From contig CP070772.1 in assembly GCA_020345805.1 (NCBI GenBank), positions 2,741,651 to 2,782,119 of the forward strand: a stretch of DNA of 40,469 nucleotides. Reading direction: 5' to 3'. How positions within the stretch are numbered: position 1 is the first letter of the stretch; each line of letters opens with the position of its first letter. The notes beneath the pieces were generated by a model, which had not been told where the DNA came from, did not search any database, and saw nothing but the letters and a program-made list of their open reading frames with translations. Shown one piece after another: positions 16,252 to 24,330 of this stretch. Position numbers and translations under genes: made by a program. Origin of the DNA: Phycisphaerales bacterium (GTDB taxonomy: Bacteria > Planctomycetota > Phycisphaerae > Phycisphaerales > SM1A02).

Positions 16252-17577
16252 ATGGCCAACGACAAGCGAATCGTCATCACGGGCCTGGGGTGGGTCACGC
16301 CCCTGGGCCACGATCTGGACACCGTCTGGAGAAGAATAGTCAACGGCGAAAGCGGCGTGGGACCGATCGACCGCTTTGACGCCCACGGTTTTCCGACTAC
16401 GTTCGCCGCCCAGGTGCGTGACTACGACTATCGCAAGTACCTGGATGATCCCGCGCTGCACGAGCACGCCGGGGCCAACAGCCAGTTCGCGCTCGGTGCG
16501 GCCAAACAGGCGTGGTGTCAGGCGGGGCTTGATAAGTACAGCAGCCTCGACCCGCGACGCGTGGGAATCTACCTCGGCTCCGGCGAGGGCGTGCTGGATT
16601 TCGACCGCTACGTCGCCACCGACCTGGAAAGCTGGGATGAGGCGAAGCGGGCGATCGATCATCAGCGCTGGATCGAAGCAGCCAACAAGCAGCTGGACGC
16701 CTGGGGGGAGATCGAGCAGGAACCCAACATGCCGGTGAGCCATCTGGCGAGGGAGTTCAACATCCGCGGCCCCGCCTACAACTGCCTCACCGCCTGCGCC
16801 GCCTCCACCCAGGCGATCGGCGAGGCGTTCACCATTCTCCGCCGCGGCGATGCCGACGTGATGATCAGCGGAGGCACCCACACCATGATCCACGTCCTGG
16901 GGCTGACCGGCTTCAACCGCCTCACCGCCCTCTCCACCCGCAACGATGACGTGCAGGGCGCTTCCCGGCCCTTCAGCCGCACCCGTGACGGTTTCGTCCT
17001 CGGCGAAGGCTCCGGCATGATCGTGCTGGAGACGCTCGAACATGCCAGCGCTCGCGGTGCATCGCCTCTGGCGGAAATAATCGGCTACGGCTCCAGTGCC
17101 GACGCCTTCCGCATCACCGACATGCATCCCACCGGCCGGGGCGGGGCGGCGGCGATTCTCCAGGCCCTGGAAGAAGCGGGCATCGATCCACACGCCATCG
17201 GCGAGGATGGCCGGCCGCTGGTTCATTACATCTCCGCCCACGGCACGAGCACCGGCGAAAACGACTCCATCGAAACCAAGGCGATCAAGTCTGTCTTCGG
17301 CGAAGAGAACGCCTACAAGATTCCGGTCAGCTCCATCAAGTCGATGATGGGTCACCTCATCGCCGCCGCCGGGTCTGTGGAGTTGATCACCTGCGTGCTG
17401 GCCATTCTGCATCAGACCCTGCCCCCGACCATCAACCTGCACGAGCCGGACCCCGAACTGGACCTGGACTATGTGCCCAACGACGCGAGGTCGGCGAACG
17501 TCGAGTGCTGCCTGTCCAACTCCTTCGGCTTCGGCGGGCAGAACGACACTCTGATCGTGCGAAACTGGGTGGAGTGA
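16252..17577 (+). CDS. Beta-ketoacyl-ACP synthase II-type ketosynthase (active partner)
   Basis: A 441-residue ketosynthase of the FabF/KAS II family with a complete triad: C182 (LTACAAST), H330 (SAHGTSTGEND) and H368 (KSMMGHLIAAAG). It catalyses decarboxylative condensation of a malonyl-carrier thioester with an acyl chain. The length equals that of the preceding inactive paralogue, and both stay in one operon, so a KS-alpha/KS-beta heterodimer is the natural model. I chose the ATG at 16252 because MANDKRIVITGLG begins at the family start; a GTG at 16207 would add 15 residues encoded by a tandem repeat. No ribosome site lies directly before the ATG. It could alternatively serve ordinary fatty acid elongation. 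Confidence 0.88.
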   Translation: MANDKRIVITGLGWVTPLGHDLDTVWRRIVNGESGVGPIDRFDAHGFPTTFAAQVRDYDYRKYLDDPALHEHAGANSQFALGAAKQAWCQAGLDKYSSLDPRRVGIYLGSGEGVLDFDRYVATDLESWDEAKRAIDHQRWIEAANKQLDAWGEIEQEPNMPVSHLAREFNIRGPAYNCLTACAASTQAIGEAFTILRRGDADVMISGGTHTMIHVLGLTGFNRLTALSTRNDDVQGASRPFSRTRDGFVLGEGSGMIVLETLEHASARGASPLAEIIGYGSSADAFRITDMHPTGRGGAAAILQALEEAGIDPHAIGEDGRPLVHYISAHGTSTGENDSIETKAIKSVFGEENAYKIPVSSIKSMMGHLIAAAGSVELITCVLAILHQTLPPTINLHEPDPELDLDYVPNDARSANVECCLSNSFGFGGQNDTLIVRNWVE

Positions 17578-17647
17578 GGCGGATTCGCCCACATCGCCCT
17601 CACTTGGCCGGGGCCTGGGGGGCATGTCCCCGCACCTCCCGCCTGAC

Positions 17648-17661
17648 TACACTACCGGGCC
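17648..17661 (+). promoter_or_regulatory. TAnnnT box (TACACT) before the ribBA-type gene
   Basis: TACACT at 17648-17653 ends eight bases before the ATG at 17662, with no Shine-Dalgarno sequence in between. The same hexamer and spacing occur before the ketosynthase gene at 14854. Confidence 0.45.
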
Positions 17662-18873
17662 ATGCCGCTATCCCCCATCCCGGAAATCCTTGAAGAGCTC
17701 CGTGCGGGCAAAGTCATCGTCCTCGTGGATGATGAAGACCGCGAGAACGAAGGCGATTTCGTCTGCGCCGCCGAGAAGGTCACCGTCGAGATCATCAACT
17801 TCATGACCCGGGTGGGTGCGGGCTATCTCTGCGTGTCGATGACCGGCGCGGACTGCGACCGGCTGGATCTGGTCCCCCAAGCGGCGGTGAACACGTCTGT
17901 GCGCGGCACGCCGCTGACCATCAGCATCGACGGCCATCCCCGCCACGGGGTGACCACCGGCATTTCCGCTTATGACCGCGTCAAAACCATCGAGCTGATG
18001 CTGGATCCCAACTCCCGGCCGGACGATTTCGTCCGCCCCGGCCATATCAACCCGCTCCGGGCGCGGGACGGCGGAGTGATGGTCCGCACCGGACAGACCG
18101 AGGGGGCGGTGGACTTGGCGCGCCTGGCCGACCTGCACCCCAGCGCCGTCCTCATCGAGGTGGTGCGCGAGGATGGCCGCATGGCCCGCCGGCCCGACCT
18201 GGAGATCATCTGCGAAAAGCACGGACTGAAAATGTGCTCGGTCGAGCAGATCATCGAGTACCGCGTGGCCCGCGAGCGATTGGTTCACCGCATGGATCCG
18301 GTGGAGGGAGCGGCCGTCGCCACCCCGCAGGGGCCGTTCAACCTCATCGCCTACCAGAGCACCATCGATCCTCTGCCGCATCTGGCTTTCGCCATTGGAG
18401 GAGTGGGCGATCTGGATCCGGACGGGCGGCCGATCCCGATTGACGATCCCGTGCTGGTCCGCGTTCATCGGCGCGATCTCCTGGGCGACATATTCAACGA
18501 AGGCGACAACCCATCCGGGCGCGAGCTCCGCGCTTCGCTCCGCATGATCCAGGAGGAGGGCTGCGGGGTGCTGGTATATCTGCGGCCGGAAGGGGTGGGA
18601 GAGGGCCTGCGGGACCGGCTGCTGAAGATCAGGCGCCCGGCCTCCGACGACGTGAACGCTCCGGACCTTACCCGCACCGAAGGCATCGCGAGCCGCGCAC
18701 AATCGCTGGAGAATCGCGATCTGGGCATCGGCGGTCAGATCCTCCACGACCTGGGTCTGGCCCGTTTGCGCGTGCTCACCAACCACCCCCGCAAGCTGAC
18801 GGGTCTGGCCGGATTCGGCGTGGAGGTCGTCGAGAACGTCCCCATCGACTGGGACCCGGCGAAAGACTGCTGA
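17662..18873 (+). CDS. RibBA-type protein: DHBP synthase domain plus degenerate GTP cyclohydrolase II domain
   Basis: A 403-residue protein. Residues 1-205 form 3,4-dihydroxy-2-butanone-4-phosphate synthase (riboflavin pathway): [10 protein letters not shown], the TTGISAYDR signature, [10 protein letters not shown] and the late LIEVVREDG. The metal-binding His of RxGHTEA is Gln145 here (RTGQTEGA, codon CAG), which may weaken or change magnesium binding. Residues 206-403 follow the GTP cyclohydrolase II fold, but the three zinc Cys of GDVFGSLRCDCG are absent ([14 protein letters not shown]). GRGIGL is GVGEGL. Only the QILHDLG...LTNHPRK end is normal. This resembles RibBX-type proteins, where the RibA half is dead. 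A separate ribA would be needed elsewhere in the genome. Confidence 0.85.
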   Translation: MPLSPIPEILEELRAGKVIVLVDDEDRENEGDFVCAAEKVTVEIINFMTRVGAGYLCVSMTGADCDRLDLVPQAAVNTSVRGTPLTISIDGHPRHGVTTGISAYDRVKTIELMLDPNSRPDDFVRPGHINPLRARDGGVMVRTGQTEGAVDLARLADLHPSAVLIEVVREDGRMARRPDLEIICEKHGLKMCSVEQIIEYRVARERLVHRMDPVEGAAVATPQGPFNLIAYQSTIDPLPHLAFAIGGVGDLDPDGRPIPIDDPVLVRVHRRDLLGDIFNEGDNPSGRELRASLRMIQEEGCGVLVYLRPEGVGEGLRDRLLKIRRPASDDVNAPDLTRTEGIASRAQSLENRDLGIGGQILHDLGLARLRVLTNHPRKLTGLAGFGVEVVENVPIDWDPAKDC

Positions 18874-18910
18874 CCTGCGGGCATGAGGCGGCCCGTCCGG
18901 CCGACTTCAC

Positions 18911-18938
18911 AAAGAAAACGCCCCGCACGGGCGGGGCG
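18911..18938 (-). terminator. Intrinsic terminator of the minus-strand lipoprotein gene
   Basis: CGCCCCGC (18919-18926) and GCGGGGCG (18931-18938) form an 8-bp GC stem with a 4-base loop. Read on the minus strand it is followed by TTTTCTTT (18918-18911). It lies about 40 bases past the stop of the gene ending at 18980. The hairpin may also end the opposing ribBA-type message. Confidence 0.8.
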
Positions 18939-18979
18939 GTGATCAGAAGTCGAGTCCTGTAATTCGGCGTTCGGGCCGC

Positions 18980-19483
18980 TCAATCGTCGTAGTTCTTCAC
19001 GCCCTTGGGATCATCCGGCAGCGGCCCGCCCACGGGTGTCCAGTACTCCGGCCGATCGATCATCTCATCTGTCCTCAGCCTTTGTTCAGGGCCCTCGGCG
19101 ATGTACTCCGGGCCGGGTCGAACTTCCATATCCAGGGACAGGCAGTCGGCGGGGGGCACGGTGATGCTGTTGCGAAGCCGGCCGTACTTGGTGCCAGGTT
19201 CGAAGAGCTGCCAGCGCATGAGATCGGGGGTGACGTCGGGGTCATCCCCGCCGCCTTCGACGAAATCGAGCGTCAACTGCTTGCCCGGGGGGATCTCCAT
19301 CTGCCAGAGGATCTCCCCGCTCCGAACGTCCCTGAGAATGACCGTCTTGGGCTCGGTCTGGGTGGAGATGTAGGTGGTGGACCCGCCGGTGTAGGGCATC
19401 CACCCTCCCTTTTCCGTGTGGCAAGCGGTAAGCGCCAGAAAGGCGGCCAGACCCGTTGTCAAACCAATGGCGCGGATATTCAT
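18980..19483 (-). CDS. Lipoprotein of unknown function
   Basis: A 167-residue protein starting at the ATG at 19483, which follows an AGGAGCGAG ribosome site; the frame is open to 19624 but that part is not supported. The signal peptide ends in ALTAC, giving a lipidated Cys at about residue 21. The mature protein has a Gly/Ser/Thr-rich beginning, then beta strands (KTVILRDVRSGEILWQMEIPPGKQLTLDF), and a proline-rich acidic end (GGPLPDDPKGVKNYDD). I recognise no family. It is transcribed alone and has its own terminator. Confidence 0.75.
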   Translation of the reverse strand: MNIRAIGLTTGLAAFLALTACHTEKGGWMPYTGGSTTYISTQTEPKTVILRDVRSGEILWQMEIPPGKQLTLDFVEGGGDDPDVTPDLMRWQLFEPGTKYGRLRNSITVPPADCLSLDMEVRPGPEYIAEGPEQRLRTDEMIDRPEYWTPVGGPLPDDPKGVKNYDD

Positions 19484-19677
19484 CTGCTCGCTCCTGCGAT
19501 GTGTCGACGGCAACAGCCGCCGCCTCAAGACGGTGAGGGTACCGGGAACCGGCCCGGGTGGCCAACCCCGGCAGCAGACTTTATCGGCCAATCGGCCACC
19601 GGCTCTGAAAACCGCCGGGGGCAACTTCGTCCGTTAATCTTCATCCTCCCGCCTCCCGAGCCTCGATATCACCTCAC

Positions 19678-20586
19678 ATGGCCGCTCCGGAGTCATCCTG
19701 CCAGGCCCCTCACCGCGACCCGACCCTCCGCGACTTGGGCGTGTTCTTCGTCTTCGGCTGCCAGAAGTCCGGCACGACCTGGGTCCAGCACCTGCTCAAC
19801 GCCCATCCGAACCTCTGCTGCGGCGGTGAGGGGCATCTCGCCGACCTGCTCATTCCCCTGCTCCAGCAGGCGGTCAACGTCTACAACCAGCGCCAGGCGG
19901 CCCGGTCCGACCCCGGGCTGGACGTCCTGCTGACCGAGGACGATCTGCTGGCTGCCGCCCGCACCCTCGGCGATCGGATCCTCTCCGGCTATCTCCGCAG
20001 GCTCGCCGGTCCTTCTGCGATCCGCGCGGTTGGGGACAAGGCACCCGAATACGCCATCGCCATCGGCCCGCTCAACCGGCTCTACCCGCACTCGAAGTAC
20101 ATCCACATCATCCGCGACGGCCGGGATGCGGCTGCCAGCGGCTGGGCCCACCTCCAGCGGCAGGGGAAGGCCGGGCAGTTTGCGACCTTCGCCGACTACG
20201 CCGCCTACTTCGCCCGGCACCACTGGAAGCCCTACATCACTCGGGCCAGGGCGGACGGCCAATCGCTGTCCGGCCGCTACCTGGAGCTGCGCTACGAAGA
20301 CCTGCATGCGGATCCGATCGGACCGACCAGGTCAATGCTCGAGTTCCTCGGCGTTGAGTCCGACGCCGATGCGGTGGCGGCCTGTGTCGAGGGCGGCTCG
20401 TTCGAGCGTCTCTCCGGGGGGCGATCCCGCGGGCAGGAGGACGCGCGCTCCTTCTTTCGCAAAGGGGTCGTCGGCGATTGGCGCGAGCATTTCGATGAGG
20501 AGGCGGAGCGCGCATTTGCCGCGAACTCGGGCGATCTGCTGCGCCAACTCGGGTACGAGCGGGCGCCGGCAAGGGCGGAGGCTTAG
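19678..20586 (+). CDS. PAPS-dependent sulfotransferase
   Basis: A 302-residue soluble protein of the Sulfotransfer_1/3 family. The 5'-phosphosulfate loop is GCQKSGTTW (residues 27-35), the 3'-phosphate motif is IHIIRDGRDAAAS (about 141-153), and the C-terminal RKGxxGDW motif is FRKGVVGDWREHF (about 261-273). These are the PAPS-binding elements of the superfamily. It transfers sulfate from PAPS to a hydroxyl or amine, but the acceptor (sugar, lipid or other) cannot be deduced. An acidic D/E-rich 80-110 region replaces the acceptor-side loops of animal enzymes. It runs convergently with the fusion methyltransferase gene, which could point to glycan decoration, but that is only proximity. Confidence 0.88.
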   Translation: MAAPESSCQAPHRDPTLRDLGVFFVFGCQKSGTTWVQHLLNAHPNLCCGGEGHLADLLIPLLQQAVNVYNQRQAARSDPGLDVLLTEDDLLAAARTLGDRILSGYLRRLAGPSAIRAVGDKAPEYAIAIGPLNRLYPHSKYIHIIRDGRDAAASGWAHLQRQGKAGQFATFADYAAYFARHHWKPYITRARADGQSLSGRYLELRYEDLHADPIGPTRSMLEFLGVESDADAVAACVEGGSFERLSGGRSRGQEDARSFFRKGVVGDWREHFDEEAERAFAANSGDLLRQLGYERAPARAEA

Positions 20587-20626
20587 AGCACACACCGTGC
20601 GGCCCAATACGGGGCGGGGTGCCTTT

Positions 20627-21877
20627 CTACTTCTGTGCGACAACGATCAGATCGCGATACGGGCCGCCGATACGGCCGGTCTTGAGGACTCGCAGTTCCG
20701 TGGCCGCGTGAATCTGCTGGACAAGCTCGGGCAGTGTGTACTCGCAGACGTGGTACACGGGATCCGATGATCCGCCGAACTGCCATGCGGGCGTGCTGAT
20801 CACGAGCAACCCCCCGGGCAGCAGCACACGTTGGACCTCTCGAAGCACCGATACGGGGTTCGGGAGATGCTCGATTACATCCAGCATCGCCACCGTCTGC
20901 AGCGAATCACTGTCAAAGGGCAGGGCTTCACCTCGCCCGGTCTGGAACTCGGGAGCCGGGCCGGGGTACGCCCCGCCTGCAGCCTCCTCAGCGGTTCGGG
21001 CCGCCGCCTGCGCAACCGCCCCAGCCTCCGCATCGACCCCGATCGCCTGGACACCGGTCCTAGCGAGAAGATGAGTGAACAATCCGTCACCGCAGCCAAG
21101 GTCCAGGATTCGTGCCGGAGGCGTGCCCTTCGGGGCTGCGTCGCGGACGATCTGCGTAAGGCTGTCCGCCCGCCGGCGATACACCTCAACCTCCGAGTAG
21201 CTCTTCCAGTGCATGCACGGCCGCCGATCGTACTTGGCGAACGGCATTGCCTGGCCGAAGAACCGGACATTCCACATCAGACCGGTATCTCCGTGCCGCC
21301 GCCGGACCTCATCAAGATCGGCCGCGCGCCAATCGAAACCCCATTTCGCTGTGAAAGCCGCATCGTCCTCCGGCGCAAGAGCTCCTTCGTCAAGCGGACT
21401 GGCGGGATCGCAGACGATCACCTCGGGGACGACGATGCATCTTCCGCCCGCGGAACGGAGAGCGAGGCACAATTCGATACATCCCAGAGGACCTTTGAGC
21501 AGATCCGTCCCGCCTGCCCGGTCGAAGGCGGGTTCGTCCACCGCCAGCACTCCGCCGCTTACGGCGTCAACCTCCTCCGGGAATCTGTAGGCGTCGGGCT
21601 CCACGCCCCGGCCCAGATGGTGGAATCCCTTGGAGTGGATGATGAAATCCCCCATCGCGAGAATCGTCCCGTCGCCGCCGAGGCGCTTGGCACCCACCGC
21701 GACCACGTCGTGGAGCGTTCCGATGGAAGCGGCGAGGCGTTCACGCCAGTCCGCAGGCTCCGGCTCGGCTGAGTTTGCGCTGCGGATGAAGACCGCGCCA
21801 CCGCTGCGAGTGACCGACCACGCTTCCTCCACCGGAGTCTTGTACCTCAAGACATCGCTCTGCGCGCCTCTGGGCAT
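20627..21877 (-). CDS. Fusion of a glycosyltransferase-2-like half domain and a SAM methyltransferase
   Basis: A 416-residue protein starting at the ATG at 21877, preceded by GAGAGGA. Residues about 25-190 match the second half of GT-A/GT2 glycosyltransferases (VVAVGAKRLGGDGTILAMG, VDAVSGGVLAVDEPAFDRAGG, LGCIELCLALRSAGG, IVVPEVIVCDP). The nucleotide-binding first half is missing, and the DxD position reads SAEPEP. Residues about 225-416 form a class I methyltransferase: ILDLGCGDGLF, ALPFDSDSLQTVAMLDVIEHL and GGLLVISTP. The methyltransferase looks active; the sugar transferase half is probably only a binding or scaffold domain. Such fusions suit O-antigen or glycan modification. A divergent start with ispF shares its upstream region. 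Confidence 0.8.
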   Translation of the reverse strand: MPRGAQSDVLRYKTPVEEAWSVTRSGGAVFIRSANSAEPEPADWRERLAASIGTLHDVVAVGAKRLGGDGTILAMGDFIIHSKGFHHLGRGVEPDAYRFPEEVDAVSGGVLAVDEPAFDRAGGTDLLKGPLGCIELCLALRSAGGRCIVVPEVIVCDPASPLDEGALAPEDDAAFTAKWGFDWRAADLDEVRRRHGDTGLMWNVRFFGQAMPFAKYDRRPCMHWKSYSEVEVYRRRADSLTQIVRDAAPKGTPPARILDLGCGDGLFTHLLARTGVQAIGVDAEAGAVAQAAARTAEEAAGGAYPGPAPEFQTGRGEALPFDSDSLQTVAMLDVIEHLPNPVSVLREVQRVLLPGGLLVISTPAWQFGGSSDPVYHVCEYTLPELVQQIHAATELRVLKTGRIGGPYRDLIVVAQK

Positions 21878-22029
21878 ATCCGATCCTCTCGCTGGACGGT
21901 CTGCGGTCTTGAGCCGCGCTACGCCAGCGTTGTTTTCGGCCGTTCGGTCTGTTACAACATCGGCCCGCCGGCACAGACCTCTGAGAGAAATCCTCGCGGG
22001 CGCTCCAGCCGGCACGGAAGACTGGGGCT

Positions 22030-22557
22030 ATGCTCGAACCTGCTGATCTAACTTTCCGCATCGGTCACGGCTATGACCTGCATCGCCTGGAGCCGGTCGC
22101 CCCCGAAGGGGCCGGCCGGCCGTTCATCCTCGGCGGGGTGCGGTTCGATCATCCCCTGGGGCCCGTGGGTCATTCCGACGGTGATGCTCTGTATCACGCC
22201 CTCACCGACGCCCTGCTGGGTGCGATCGGGGCCGAAGACATCGGCCGCCTCTTCCCCGACACCGACCCGCAGTACGAGAACGCCGATTCGGCGGTCTTCG
22301 TGGAGGTCGCCGCCCACCGCATGAGGCAGGCCGGCTACGCGGTCGGCAACGTGGACATCACCGTGATCTGCGAACGGCCCCGGCTGGGCGGCCGGCGGGA
22401 GAAGATGATCGCCAACGTCGCCCGCCTGCTGCAGTGCGATCCGACCCAGGTCAACATCAAGGGCAAGACCCACGAACAGGTCGGCACGCTGGGCGAGGGG
22501 CGCGCCGTCGAGGTGCACGCCGTGGCTTTGCTTGCGCCGCGCCGGACAGCCGGCTGA
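22030..22557 (+). CDS. ispF: 2-C-methyl-D-erythritol 2,4-cyclodiphosphate synthase
   Basis: A 175-residue cytoplasmic enzyme of the MEP isoprenoid pathway that cyclises CDP-ME 2-phosphate to MEcPP with release of CMP. The zinc ligands are visible: D16 and H18 in GHGYDLHRL and H56 in HSDGDALYHAL (E. coli D8, H10, H42). Further family marks are GRLFPDTDPQYENADS, NVDITVICERP and NIKGKTHEQVGTLGEG. The length is slightly above the usual 156-160 because of an N-terminal eight-residue extension and a loop EGAGR. It is followed by an SDR gene 21 bases later, but that gene has its own TAnnnT box. Confidence 0.95.
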   Translation: MLEPADLTFRIGHGYDLHRLEPVAPEGAGRPFILGGVRFDHPLGPVGHSDGDALYHALTDALLGAIGAEDIGRLFPDTDPQYENADSAVFVEVAAHRMRQAGYAVGNVDITVICERPRLGGRREKMIANVARLLQCDPTQVNIKGKTHEQVGTLGEGRAVEVHAVALLAPRRTAG

Positions 22558-22565
22558 ACGCGCGT

Positions 22566-22578
22566 TACGATCCATCGA
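22566..22578 (+). promoter_or_regulatory. TAnnnT box (TACGAT) before the SDR gene
   Basis: TACGAT at 22566-22571 ends seven bases before the ATG at 22579. No Shine-Dalgarno sequence is present, although the gene follows ispF by only 21 bases. It therefore may have its own leaderless start. Confidence 0.4.
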
Positions 22579-23367
22579 ATGCAAACAGAACTACAGGGCA
22601 AGGTCGTTCTCATTACCGGCGCATCGGGCGGAATAGGCCAGGCGACCGCCCGGGCCTTCGCCGAGGAAGGCGCAATCCTCGCCCTGCACTATCACGAGAA
22701 CGAAAGCGCCGCATCGCGGCTTCGCGATGAACTCGCCGGTACCCGCGCTCTCACCGTGCAGGCCGACCTTGGCAACGAACAAGAAACAGATGGGATGTTT
22801 GAACGGGTCATCGACGAATTCGGCCGGATTGACTCATTGGTGGTCAACGCCGGCACCTGGTTCACCGACTCGGTGCCTCTGCTTGAGATGACCCTGAAGC
22901 GCTGGCAATCCATCATGGATGCGGACCTGACCAGTGCGTTCCTGACTTGCCGCGGCTTTCTCCGGCATCTGGCCGCGGTGCCGCGCCAGAACGCCTCGAT
23001 CGTGATGGTGGGCTCCACCGCGGCGATCTTCGGGGAGGCCGGGGACGCCGAGTACGCCGCGGCAAAGGCGGGCATGGTCTGGGGCCTGACTCTGAGTTTG
23101 AAAAACGAAATCGTCCGCCTCGCCCCGCTGGGGCGGGTCAACGCGGTCTGCCCGGGTTGGGTGAACACGCCCGCGGCGATGCGGTCGCTGCCGGATGAGG
23201 AGGCGATGGACCGGGTCACCGCGACCATGCCCCTGCGCAAGATCGCCACCGCCGAGGACTGCGCTTGCGCCATCGTTTTCCTCACTTCCGATCGACTCGC
23301 CGGCCACATCTCCGGGGCTATTCTGCCTGTGGCCGGCGGGATGGAGGGACGCTTGCTGCATCCGTGA
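22579..23367 (+). CDS. Short-chain dehydrogenase/reductase, FabG-like
   Basis: A 262-residue Rossmann-fold NAD(P)-dependent oxidoreductase of the classical SDR type: TGASGGIG (13-20) for the cofactor, NAG at about 90 and the catalytic S146, Y159 and K163 (GSTAAIF and YAAAKAG). PGWVNTP marks the substrate loop. FabG-like enzymes reduce 3-oxoacyl-ACP; several family members have other substrates, and the sequence does not fix it. The ketosynthase pair 6 kb upstream makes a polyketide or fatty-acid reductase role possible, but the genes are in different transcription units. The C-terminal GGMEGRLLHP is not the usual FabG GGMYM end, which argues against housekeeping FabG. Confidence 0.88.
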   Translation: MQTELQGKVVLITGASGGIGQATARAFAEEGAILALHYHENESAASRLRDELAGTRALTVQADLGNEQETDGMFERVIDEFGRIDSLVVNAGTWFTDSVPLLEMTLKRWQSIMDADLTSAFLTCRGFLRHLAAVPRQNASIVMVGSTAAIFGEAGDAEYAAAKAGMVWGLTLSLKNEIVRLAPLGRVNAVCPGWVNTPAAMRSLPDEEAMDRVTATMPLRKIATAEDCACAIVFLTSDRLAGHISGAILPVAGGMEGRLLHP

Positions 23368-23439
23368 GGTTCGATCGTGCATTGCGACACAGCGTTCGCC
23401 CCTTGCCAAGATGCCGCCTTTGTGCATCATCTGCTCCCA

Positions 23440-24129
23440 ATGAAGTCACAGCACTGGATGCGACAGTTGGGCGGGCGCTTCCTGGTCTTTGACGGCCCGG
23501 ATGGATCGGGCAAGTCCACGCAGTTCTCCCGATTCGCGGATTACTGCCGCAGCGGCGGTCTGACCGTCTGCGAGGTCCGCGAGCCGGGGGGGACCGACAT
23601 CGGCGAGCAGATCCGCACCATCCTGCTCAAGCCGGCAAACCACGACATGGCTCTGCGCTGCGAGATGATGCTGTACATGGCCAGCCGGGCCCAGCTCGTG
23701 GAGCAGATCGTCCGCCCGGCCCTGGAATCCGGTCAACTGGTGCTCGCCGACCGCTTCATCAGCTCCACGCTCGCCTATCAGGGCGCGGCCGGGGGAATGA
23801 GTGAGGAGGAGATCCTCGCGGTGGGGCGGGTGGCCATCGGCTCTATCTGGCCGGACCTGACGGTCATATTCGATGTCGACGAGAAGGTGGCGGCGAAAAG
23901 ACTCGGTGGCTCCGGGCGATATCACCGGCGGACCACGGTCGTAGAGCCGACGCTGTTTTCCGATCGGATGGAGCAAAAGGGTGATGCCTATTGGCGTCGG
24001 GTGCGGGAGGGATTCCTGGCCCAGGCCGGCGCGGCCCCTGACAAGCATCTGGTGCTGGACGCCTCCGTGGACGCAGATGAGGTGTTTGACAATCTGATCC
24101 AGCGGCTGGCTGATCACTTCAGCAAGTGA
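23440..24129 (+). CDS. tmk: Thymidylate kinase
   Basis: A 229-residue P-loop kinase that phosphorylates dTMP to dTDP. Walker A is GPDGSGKST (19-27); REPGGTDIG binds substrate; LADRFISSTLAYQG is the DR motif; and the LID region RYHRRTTVVEPTLFSDRMEQ resembles E. coli-type enzymes with basic residues in the LID. I prefer the ATG at 23440 over an upstream GTG (23377), whose 21 residues have no homology-like character, and over an ATG at 23458. A terminator follows at 24155-24190. Confidence 0.92.
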   Translation: MKSQHWMRQLGGRFLVFDGPDGSGKSTQFSRFADYCRSGGLTVCEVREPGGTDIGEQIRTILLKPANHDMALRCEMMLYMASRAQLVEQIVRPALESGQLVLADRFISSTLAYQGAAGGMSEEEILAVGRVAIGSIWPDLTVIFDVDEKVAAKRLGGSGRYHRRTTVVEPTLFSDRMEQKGDAYWRRVREGFLAQAGAAPDKHLVLDASVDADEVFDNLIQRLADHFSK

Positions 24130-24154
24130 TTGTGGGACAAAGCCTTATGCTTGC

Positions 24155-24190
24155 CCCGGGCTCGCGCCGGAGCCAATCGGGAGTTTTTTT
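24155..24190 (+). terminator. Intrinsic terminator after tmk
   Basis: CCCG (24155-24158) pairs with CGGG (24178-24181), and GGCTC (24159-24163) with GAGCC (24170-24174); three bases (AAT) bulge between. Two bases later a run of seven T follows (24184-24190). It starts 26 bases past the tmk stop. Confidence 0.6.
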
Positions 24191-24247
24191 GCCTTTGCGC
24201 GCAGGCCCTGGCTGAAACTCGCATATGCAACGAAGGGCGGTGCCGGT

Positions 24248-24273
24248 GCGCCGGCGCCATTGTTCCGCGGAAC
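24248..24273. promoter_or_regulatory. Two palindromes (GCGCCGGCGC and GTTCCGCGGAAC) upstream of the beta-helix gene
   Basis: Perfect palindromes of 10 bp (24248-24257) and 12 bp (24262-24273) stand four bases apart, about 60-80 bases before the ATG at 24331. Either could be an operator; the 12-mer is the more unusual. There is no direct evidence of function. Confidence 0.3.
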
Positions 24274-24330
24274 CTGCGTGGTTGCGATTCCCCCTCGGAA
24301 GCGGCGGAACACCCACTGCGGGAGGTTGTC

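Noticed and set aside
15811..17625. Long open frame (604 codons) on the minus strand
   Set aside because: It lies antisense to both ketosynthase genes, is rich in Gly/Val/Arg/Asp as expected for the mirrored codons of a GC-rich gene, and shows no fold or motif.
14755..17662. A polyketide biosynthetic gene cluster
   Set aside because: Only two ketosynthase-fold genes are adjacent; no carrier protein, acyltransferase, cyclase or tailoring operon was found around them. I keep the pair as a finding but not as a cluster.
17668..18786. Open frame of 372 codons on the minus strand
   Set aside because: It mirrors the ribBA-type gene and has no domain.
24130..24330. N-terminal extension of the beta-helix protein from a TTG at 24130
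   Set aside because: The stretch contains the tmk terminator and two palindromes; a ribosome site and a signal peptide clearly mark 24331.
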